Shown piece by piece: positions 6,978 to 12,254 of a stretch of 12,254 nt of DNA; position 1 is the first letter of the stretch; every line of letters begins with the position of its first letter. This stretch comes from Opitutia bacterium UBA4654 (GTDB lineage: Bacteria > Verrucomicrobiota > Verrucomicrobiia > Opitutales > Intestinicryptomonadaceae). Position numbers and translations under genes: made by a program. Where the stretch lies: contig DHMA01000126.1 in NCBI GenBank assembly GCA_002405555.1, positions 7,657-19,910 of the forward strand, read 5' to 3'. The notes beneath the pieces were generated by a model. It was not told the origin of the DNA. It ran no database searches and worked only from the letters and a program-made list of their open reading frames with translations.

Positions 6978-7439
6978 TTAAAGTTTAACCACTATCAATT
7001 CGAACGGCGTCGCGCGGGAGACTTCAAGCTCTTCGCCCGCCTCGGCGACGGCGGTCTCGCAGCGGGCGTCGTAGGGAAGCCCGTCGATTTCGACCTTGCC
7101 CGTCGGCGCGAGCGGCGTCAACGCCCTCGCCTTTTTGCCCACAAGCTTTGCGAAATCGGGCGACGGCGCTTTGCCGTCCTGCTTCGAGTTAAGATACAGT
7201 TTGCGCCCCGCCGCCGTTTTCGGAATGACGTAAAGCCACACAAGAAACGCCGCAACGCAGCCGAGCGCGGAAAGCGCGACCGTCGCGAACGCAGCTCCCG
7301 CGCCGAATTCCGCGTTTGCCGCCCAAACCGCGCCGCCGTAGCACGCGACGCCCGCGACCGCCCAAACGCCGCCTACAAGCACCGTTTCGAGAAACACGAG
7401 CGCAGTGCCCAATACAAGCAATCCCAAAATTGTCGTCAT
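6978..7439 (-). CDS. NfeD-like membrane protein, short form
   Basis: NfeD proteins pair with flotillins in the membrane. This 153-residue protein fits the short class that has membrane helices and a soluble C-terminal OB-fold domain but no ClpP-like protease domain. Hydrophobic helices lie at about 2-25, 27-42 and 50-73, followed by a polar linker (about 75-95) and a beta-rich domain (95-153) with LVGKKARALTPLAPTGKVEI and an ending GEELEVSRATPFELIVVKL typical of the family. It is the first gene of the second minus-strand group, directly upstream of floA, which strongly supports the call. The sequence alone would be a little less certain because the family is divergent. Confidence 0.88.
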   Translation of the reverse strand: MTTILGLLVLGTALVFLETVLVGGVWAVAGVACYGGAVWAANAEFGAGAAFATVALSALGCVAAFLVWLYVIPKTAAGRKLYLNSKQDGKAPSPDFAKLVGKKARALTPLAPTGKVEIDGLPYDARCETAVAEAGEELEVSRATPFELIVVKL

Positions 7440-7446
7440 GCCGCGG

Positions 7447-7475
7447 ATATTACATTTTCGGACGCCGAATTGAAA
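7447..7475 (-). promoter_or_regulatory. Possible promoter before nfeD
   Basis: On the minus strand TTTCAA (7475-7470) and TAATAT (7452-7447) are 17 bases apart, and the expected start of transcription falls at about 7440, next to the nfeD ATG. The spacer holds a five-base inverted repeat with a three-base loop (7457-7461/7465-7469). Consensus matches are only 3/6 and 4/6, so this is tentative. The 77-base gap is the largest between genes in this minus-strand run. Confidence 0.25.
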
Positions 7476-7516
7476 TCTTTTTTTGCGCCCGACGCGGATT
7501 TTTTATCGGCAAAAAA

Positions 7517-8782
7517 TCATTCGGGTATCGAGTCGGACGGAATCCTGAACCGCCCGATTTTCGCGAGGCTCATGAGGAACGCCGCCCCGCCCAAGACCAC
7601 GCAGACAATCAGGCACAGCGCGTTCGAAAAGCCCACAAGCACCCCGCACAGCATAAGACCCATGCCCATCGTCAGCCCCCAGAGCGACGACAGCACGCTC
7701 AGAATCCAGCCGCGCCTGCGCTCGTCGGAAGTGTCGGAGAACATCGACAAAATTATGTAGTACGCCAGCGAGAACCCAATCGCCATGAAGAACGAATCCG
7801 CCCAGATGAACGCCCCTATTTCGCCGAAAAACAACAGTCCGCATGTAATCACGCACATGAACATCGAAAAGCGCAGAATGAAATTCTTGGAAAAATGCGC
7901 AAGCATGAACGGGCCGATTAGCGCGTACACGACGCTCGCAAAGACGCCCTCCAAAGACATGAACACCGCGATTTCGCGCACCGAGAAGCCGAAAGTCTGC
8001 GCAAGCACGAGCGGCGTCACCGCCACATAGCAGCCCGCCGCGACCTCCGCCAGCACGAAAATCGCGACCAAGTGCCGCGCCTGTTTTATCCTGAAAAGCA
8101 CGGCGATGTCGGTAATTCCCGCAAGCCACTTGATTTTCGCGAAGCTTGCGCGGCCGCCGCCCGACGGAATCTTCCGCCAAATCAAAACGAGAGTCCACGC
8201 GAACATGGCCGCCAGAACGTAGAACGGCGCGCTCCACGCAAACGCCGACGCGTTCTCGTCTACGAGCAGCGCGGCGAACGCGGGCCCCGCCATGAAGCCC
8301 ACGCTCATGGCAAGCAGAGACGCGCCGAGGTAAAAATTCTTCTGCTTTTCCGACGCGCATTTGTCGAGCAACGCCGCCTGAATCACGCCGTCCACGCCCG
8401 CCGTAGCTCCCACGAGGGCGCGTCCCGCGACGAAGAGCCAAACCGAAAGAATCTCCATTCCCAAGCCCTGCCCCGCGCAGCCCAAAATCGTCCCGACAAG
8501 CGCGGCGAGGAGAACTGGGCGACGCCCGACGGTGTCGGACACCGCGCCGATTATCGGGGCGCAGAGAAACACGAGAATCGGATAGACCGCCAGCGCAAGC
8601 CCGTAGAAAAACTTGTGCGCCCCCTGCGAATAGCCCGCAAGCATGTCGTGCGCGGGCGAAATCGGCTCGGCGAGAGTCGGCGCGAGAATCGGCACGACCA
8701 TGCTTTCGCAGACCATGTGGAAGAACAACGCCGCAAGGAGCGGCGCGGAAAACCAGAATGCTATTTTTCCGTTTTGCGGCAT
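7517..8782 (-). CDS. MFS transporter, TetA/multidrug-efflux-like
   Basis: This 421-residue protein has about 12 predicted membrane helices, typical of the major facilitator superfamily. The diagnostic loop 2-3 motif A is seen as GAVSDTVGRRPVLL (79-92), with the key D83 and the RR pair. AGRALVGATAGVDGVIQAAL carries the helix-4 signature of the drug:H+ antiporter branch (motif B), and a GPAFAALL stretch in helix 5 resembles motif C of exporters. It is therefore likely a proton-coupled exporter in the inner membrane, but the substrate cannot be read from sequence. It lies 23 bases after an exported protein of unknown function and is the last gene of the ruvC group. The overlapping longer frame at 7503-8792 is a shadow. 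Confidence 0.92.
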   Translation of the reverse strand: MPQNGKIAFWFSAPLLAALFFHMVCESMVVPILAPTLAEPISPAHDMLAGYSQGAHKFFYGLALAVYPILVFLCAPIIGAVSDTVGRRPVLLAALVGTILGCAGQGLGMEILSVWLFVAGRALVGATAGVDGVIQAALLDKCASEKQKNFYLGASLLAMSVGFMAGPAFAALLVDENASAFAWSAPFYVLAAMFAWTLVLIWRKIPSGGGRASFAKIKWLAGITDIAVLFRIKQARHLVAIFVLAEVAAGCYVAVTPLVLAQTFGFSVREIAVFMSLEGVFASVVYALIGPFMLAHFSKNFILRFSMFMCVITCGLLFFGEIGAFIWADSFFMAIGFSLAYYIILSMFSDTSDERRRGWILSVLSSLWGLTMGMGLMLCGVLVGFSNALCLIVCVVLGGAAFLMSLAKIGRFRIPSDSIPE

Positions 8783-8805
8783 ATCGCGTCAAATTTTGCG
8801 GACGC

Positions 8806-9993
8806 CTACTGCGCCTGCGCCCCTCCGAAAAGGCGGTATGTGGAATCGGGAAGCCCGCCGTTTTCGAGCGCCCACATGCAGTATTTTTTTACGAGCGGGA
8901 AGCGTTCCGAATTGCGCAGAAGCGATTGAAGAGCGACCGAATGGTACGCCCCGTACATGAACTTTTTCCAGTCGGCGCGGCTTTCGGGACGCTTTCCGGC
9001 GGAAAGGCACGCCTGCGTAAACTTAGCCTCCTCCGCGTACGCGAGCAAATCCATTATGCGGCGAATCGGCTTGTAAGTGCCGTCGGCGAAAAACTCGCCC
9101 CAGAGCATGTCAATCTGCGCCGCGCCGATTACGGGGTCCCACTCGGCGTAGGGGTCGGGAATTTTCGCCTTGCGCATGGCGTCCTGATAGTCGCGCTCGG
9201 CGGGGGTGAGAATATTGAAGTCTATGCGGGCTTCGTCGAGGACGGCGAACAGGAAAATGATTTTCGCGCGGTCGAGTGGCTTGAAGTCAGCAAAATTCTC
9301 GCGCATGGGCGGCAGCAAAAACGAGTTGCGCTTGAACGCCGCGCGGAGGAATCCGAGGTTGATGAAGTTGAGGTCGTTGGGCGCGCCCTTCTGCTCCAAG
9401 TCGAGCGATTTCGAGAAGAACAGCGAGTACAGCGTGTCGGGCGACGGATTTTGATAGAAGCCGATTATCGACTTTTTCACGAGAGCCGCGTCGAGCATGG
9501 GCGCGGGCGGCGTCCATTCCGAAAGCCTCACCTGCGTTGACGACTTCGACACCGCGCCCGCGATTTTGTCGCGCGCCTCTATCTCGAACGTGTACACGCC
9601 CTCGCGGTAGTTTTTGTCGAAGCACACCCCGACATATTCGTTCGAGGCGACGATTATGCCTTTCGAAAGCTTTTTGCCCTTCAAGCGGATGTTGTCCGCC
9701 GCCTTTGCGCGTTTGCCGTCGGGATAGACCGAATAGATTGAATATTCGATGTCGAAGTCGCCGTCCTTTACCGCCGCCTTGTCGAAGAACGCGAACACGG
9801 AAAAATCCTGATGGAAATAGACGCGCTCGGTCTGGACGATGTTCGGCGCGGAGTCGGCGGGCAGGTTGAACCACCACTCCATTTTCGGGTCGAGCGTGCT
9901 TGCGGCGACCTGCGCGGAGAAGTCCGCCCCGAAGGCGGCGGCGGACGCGCAAGCGAGGGCGAGAGCGCAGAGGAATTTCGCTGTTTTTTTCAT
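8806..9993 (-). CDS. Exported protein of unknown function
   Basis: I do not recognise this 395-residue protein. A clear signal peptide (MKKTAKF, hydrophobic A/L core, cleavage near AAAFGA at about 18-23) fixes the start at 9993; a longer frame to 10068 adds 25 residues that overlap the upstream gene and spoil the signal. Residues about 25-165 are rich in alternating hydrophobics and aromatic residues and look like a beta-sandwich (FHQDFSVFAFFDKAAV, YREGVYTFEIEARDK). After PPAPMLDAALVKKS the rest is mainly helical, with RIDFNILTPAERDYQDAM, PIRRIMDLLAYAEEAKF and RADWKKFMYGAYHSVALQSL. There are no catalytic motifs, no lipobox and no C-terminal anchor. It is probably periplasmic. It lies 37 bases after the nucleotidyltransferase and 23 before the transporter. 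Confidence 0.83.
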   Translation of the reverse strand: MKKTAKFLCALALACASAAAFGADFSAQVAASTLDPKMEWWFNLPADSAPNIVQTERVYFHQDFSVFAFFDKAAVKDGDFDIEYSIYSVYPDGKRAKAADNIRLKGKKLSKGIIVASNEYVGVCFDKNYREGVYTFEIEARDKIAGAVSKSSTQVRLSEWTPPAPMLDAALVKKSIIGFYQNPSPDTLYSLFFSKSLDLEQKGAPNDLNFINLGFLRAAFKRNSFLLPPMRENFADFKPLDRAKIIFLFAVLDEARIDFNILTPAERDYQDAMRKAKIPDPYAEWDPVIGAAQIDMLWGEFFADGTYKPIRRIMDLLAYAEEAKFTQACLSAGKRPESRADWKKFMYGAYHSVALQSLLRNSERFPLVKKYCMWALENGGLPDSTYRLFGGAQAQ

Positions 9994-10030
9994 CGTGTTT
10001 TCAATCGGATTTTTCTTTCGGAGGGGAAGC

Positions 10031-10888
10031 CTAAATGCGTCCGTTTTCGCGCAGGAATTTTTCCACAAGCGGCATGTCCTCGCGGTATGTGATGCCCTGC
10101 CAGCGTTCGCGCGTGGGCAGAATTTTTGCGGAAAGACTCCCGTTTTTTATCGACGTATCGACGGCGGCGGGCAGGTAGAATTCCGCCTTTTCGCTCTTGG
10201 AGTTTTCCGACAGGAATTTGTCGAACTCGCTGCCCAAGATGTCCATGAAGTTGCGCTGGAACACCCAAAAATTCAGCGACGTGTACTCGTCGCCGCAAAA
10301 TTCCGTTCCATCGGCGGAGGCGATTTTGAGGGGATTGTCGGAGACCTTTTTCAGCCCGCCGAATTCGCGCACGCCCGAAAGGTTCATGTCGGCGTCGTGC
10401 GAGCATATCCCGCGCGAGACCGTGCCGTTTTCGGACAGCGTGTTTTTCAGCAGAAAGCCCGCAAGGGCGCAGGTGTCGGGCTTTGCAGCGTCGAGAAATT
10501 CGGACGCCACGGCGTACGACGACGCCCCGTAATAGTCGTCGGCGTTGATTGCGAAAAAGCTTTCGACTATTTCGTCGGCGCAGGCGAGCACCGCGTGCCC
10601 CGTTCCCCAGGGCTTGGAGCGGCCGAGCGGCAGGGGCTGTCCGCATTTGTCCTGAAAGACGTAGCGGACGTCGGTTTTGTTTTCGTATTTTCCCGAAACG
10701 TCCTCGCGGAAAATCTTTTCGATGTCGGAGCGGATTACGAACACGAGCTTTTCGACGCCCGCAGCAAGCGCGTCCTCGATTGCGAAGTCGAGAATGACTT
10801 TCTGCGACGCGCCGAATTTCGCCGCCTGTTTGAGTCCGCCGAAGCGACTTCCCATTCCGGCCGCCATTGCTATGAGAGATTTTTTCAT
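10031..10888 (-). CDS. Sugar-nucleotide-type nucleotidyltransferase (NTP_transferase family)
   Basis: The 285-residue protein opens with the nucleotide-binding signature AAGMGSRFGGLKQ (9-21), as in GlmU/RmlA-like enzymes that transfer a nucleotide to a sugar or amino-alcohol phosphate. Further family blocks are SKPWGTGHAVL (91-101), the metal-binding INADDYYG (114-121) and NTLSENGTVSRG (149-160). This set is typical of a widespread subgroup annotated only as nucleotidyltransferase. After the P-loop-like motif the usual GPNGE-type segment is replaced by KFGASQKVILDF (24-35). The product is not known; a sugar-1-phosphate or choline-phosphate type substrate is the usual guess. It is cytoplasmic. 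It starts eight bases after the ruvC stop, so it is in that operon. Confidence 0.87.
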   Translation of the reverse strand: MKKSLIAMAAGMGSRFGGLKQAAKFGASQKVILDFAIEDALAAGVEKLVFVIRSDIEKIFREDVSGKYENKTDVRYVFQDKCGQPLPLGRSKPWGTGHAVLACADEIVESFFAINADDYYGASSYAVASEFLDAAKPDTCALAGFLLKNTLSENGTVSRGICSHDADMNLSGVREFGGLKKVSDNPLKIASADGTEFCGDEYTSLNFWVFQRNFMDILGSEFDKFLSENSKSEKAEFYLPAAVDTSIKNGSLSAKILPTRERWQGITYREDMPLVEKFLRENGRI

Positions 10889-10896
10889 GATTTTTA

Positions 10897-11529
10897 TCAG
10901 ACTTTATGAGTAAATATGTGAGTTAACGCCGCGCCCGCCGCGTCCGCCTCGTCGGACGGAAGCACGGGCGCGTTCGAGACGAGAGCCGCCACCGAACGCG
11001 CAATCTGCTCTTTGCTCGCCCTGCCGTAGCCGATTACCGCCTGCTTGATTCTCAGCGGCGGATACTCGAAGACTTCGAGCTTTTTTGCGGCGGCGGCGGC
11101 AATCGCCGCGCCGCGCGACGAGCCCAAAATAAGCGCGGTTCTGAAATTCTGCACGTACACGCTCTGCTCTATCGCCACGCAGTCGGGCTTGTTGCGACGG
11201 ATAATTCCGTCGGTCTCCTCCAAAATCCGCGCAAGGCATTCGGGCATGGAAAGCGTCGGGCGGTTCTTTACCGTGAGCGATTCGATGTAAACCAAAGTGC
11301 CGTCCTCCCGCGCCTCCAAGACGGCAAGCCCCGTGCCGCGCAGACTTGGGTCGATGCCGAGCACCCTGCCGCACATCTGCCTGCCGCGGAGCTTGCGCTC
11401 GGTTTCGAGGCGTTTTTTGCGCGCGCGGGAGTCGTCGGCTTTCGCAGTCCACGCGGACGCGCCGGCGGGGGAGGACTTTTTGCCCTCCTTTATCGCCGCC
11501 GTCCACAACGCTCTTCCCGATTTTGCCAT
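10897..11529 (-). CDS. ruvC: Holliday junction endonuclease RuvC with basic N-terminal extension
   Basis: RuvC cuts four-way DNA junctions with RuvAB in recombination repair. The catalytic core is complete: GIDPSLRGTG with D60, AIEQSVYVQ with E121, and SDEAD with D193 and D196, in the spacing of the E. coli residues D7, E66, D138, D141. The core would begin at an internal ATG at 11376 and give the usual 159 residues. I prefer the ATG at 11529 (210 residues) because the preceding 51 residues stay in frame, are rich in Lys/Arg and open with MAKSGRALW, and because a TATACT box at 11564-11569 lies about 28 bases before it. The extension could be a DNA-binding tail. It is the first gene of the minus-strand run and diverges from the FtsB-like gene. 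The identity is certain; the start is likely but not proven. Confidence 0.95.
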   Translation of the reverse strand: MAKSGRALWTAAIKEGKKSSPAGASAWTAKADDSRARKKRLETERKLRGRQMCGRVLGIDPSLRGTGLAVLEAREDGTLVYIESLTVKNRPTLSMPECLARILEETDGIIRRNKPDCVAIEQSVYVQNFRTALILGSSRGAAIAAAAAKKLEVFEYPPLRIKQAVIGYGRASKEQIARSVAALVSNAPVLPSDEADAAGAALTHIFTHKV

Positions 11530-11563
11530 TCCCGAATAGTCCCACGTTCGGGCGGTTCTTGCG

Positions 11564-11569
11564 AGTATA
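11564..11569 (-). promoter_or_regulatory. Possible -10 box for ruvC
   Basis: On the minus strand TATACT (11569-11564) matches the -10 consensus at five of six bases, in an AT-rich stretch. It gives a leader of about 28 bases to the ATG at 11529. No good -35 is visible 16-18 bases upstream, where the sequence is AT-rich. Confidence 0.4.
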
Positions 11570-11593
11570 TTTTTAAAAAATTCGGTAATAATC

Positions 11594-11623
11594 TTTACAC
11601 GGCGCGGACGCCTGCGATATTTT
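11594..11623 (+). promoter_or_regulatory. Possible promoter of the FtsB-like gene
   Basis: TTTACA (11594-11599, 5/6 to consensus) and TATTTT (11618-11623, 4/6) are separated by 18 bases. Transcription would start about ten bases before the ATG at 11641. Together with the box for ruvC this makes a compact divergent promoter region of about 110 bases (11530-11640). Confidence 0.4.
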
Positions 11624-11640
11624 GACGAAAATGAAAGCGC

Positions 11641-12254
11641 ATGGATAAAATCTACAACGCCATAATATTTCTGCTGCTCTTCGCGTCGGCGGCAATGGCC
11701 TGCCTGTTCTACGTAAAGTGGCTCGGCGTCCGCGAGGAGAACATCGAACGGCGGCTCGACGAATCGCGCCTGCGCTACAATGTCGCAAAACTCTCCGACG
11801 AAAAGGCGTACAAGGAGGAGTATTATTACAGACTCGTGCACGACGACGCCTTCGCCGAAAGGGTTATCCGCGAAAAGCTCGGCTTCGTCGGCAAAAACGA
11901 GCTTGTTTTCAGATTCAAAGACTCCACGCCCGTAAGCGTCGATACGAACTTCGGAAGGGCGGTTGTCCGCAACGCCGAAAATCGGGCGGGCGAAACCGCC
12001 GCTTCGCAGACGGAGGACGGACAGCCCGCGCAGGCGCAGGCGGAGGAACAAGCCGAACCCGCCGAGGAAAAATCGATTCTGCGCAGGCTCTTCTCTGCGG
12101 CGGACGAGCCGAAAAAAACGGAGACGCGGGAACAGCCGTCATTTAAAATCGACATGTCGAAACCCGCCGACGGAACGCGGCAAACCGCCGCAACGCCCGC
12201 GCCGAAAAACGCGGCGTCCGCGCAGGCTTCGGCGGCGCAACAGGCGGCAAAGCC
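11641..12254 (+). CDS. FtsB/DivIC-like septum-formation protein, cut by the window edge
   Basis: The FtsB/DivIC family are small bitopic proteins of the division complex, partnering FtsL and FtsQ/DivIB. The visible 204 residues start with a short polar head, one membrane helix (about 7-25), a charged helical coiled-coil-like segment (31-66), and the family's conserved closing block in AFAERVIREKLGFVGKNELVF (70-90), where REKLG with a following glycine and F.F is diagnostic. Normal family members end soon after this, at about 100-125 residues. Here at least 110 more follow, rich in Ala, Gln, Glu and Pro, probably disordered and periplasmic, and no stop is reached. One short segment inside it (about KSILRRLF) might be a helical docking site. 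It is divergent from ruvC. The assignment rests on topology and the closing block. Confidence 0.85.
   Translation, partial: MDKIYNAIIFLLLFASAAMACLFYVKWLGVREENIERRLDESRLRYNVAKLSDEKAYKEEYYYRLVHDDAFAERVIREKLGFVGKNELVFRFKDSTPVSVDTNFGRAVVRNAENRAGETAASQTEDGQPAQAQAEEQAEPAEEKSILRRLFSAADEPKKTETREQPSFKIDMSKPADGTRQTAATPAPKNAASAQASAAQQAAK

Noticed and set aside
7503..8792. A 429-residue frame overlapping the MFS transporter
   Set aside because: It is arginine-rich and lacks membrane helices, while the frame at 7517-8782 has 12 helices and motif A.
11530..12051. A 384-residue RuvC-containing frame starting at 12051
   Set aside because: The extra residues lie antisense to the FtsB-like gene and across the divergent promoter region; they show no domain.

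Overview
The window reads as a piece of a GC-rich bacterial chromosome. It holds one tRNA and ten protein genes (one cut by the right edge), preceded by about 830 bases of repeat-rich, probably non-coding DNA. No transposase, integrase, CRISPR array or rRNA is visible. None of the ten protein starts has a convincing Shine-Dalgarno sequence, the coding GC is high, and a short LRRAF..AEILG-type tail and an extended RuvC N-terminus both resemble proteins I associate with Verrucomicrobiota. My best guess is a member of that phylum (perhaps Opitutales-like), but this is inference from style, not a database match.

Layout. Bases 1-827 contain two kinds of paired repeats: a 64-66 base direct repeat bracketing a block dense in tiny palindromes with three-base loops, and two copies of a 180-base element that folds into a long hairpin. 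The two copies of the long element differ by compensatory base changes. A tRNA-Tyr on the minus strand (863-949) with its own terminator follows. A lone plus-strand gene (1071-2954) encodes an exported polysaccharide deacetylase-like protein. It converges on glgB and shares a bidirectional terminator with it (2971-3007).

From 11529 down to 3039 every gene is on the minus strand with short gaps or overlaps. The first group is ruvC, a sugar-nucleotide-type nucleotidyltransferase, an unrecognised exported protein and an MFS transporter. After a 77-base gap that may hold a promoter comes a second group: nfeD, floA, a membrane-anchored disordered protein and glgB. NfeD and FloA form the known flotillin/NfeD membrane-domain pair. 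The disordered anchored protein sits directly behind them and is translationally overlapped with glgB (glycogen branching enzyme).

Divergent from ruvC, an FtsB/DivIC-like division protein with an unusually long disordered tail starts at 11641 and runs off the window. Most genes are housekeeping; the most unusual material is the structured repeat pair at 411-827.
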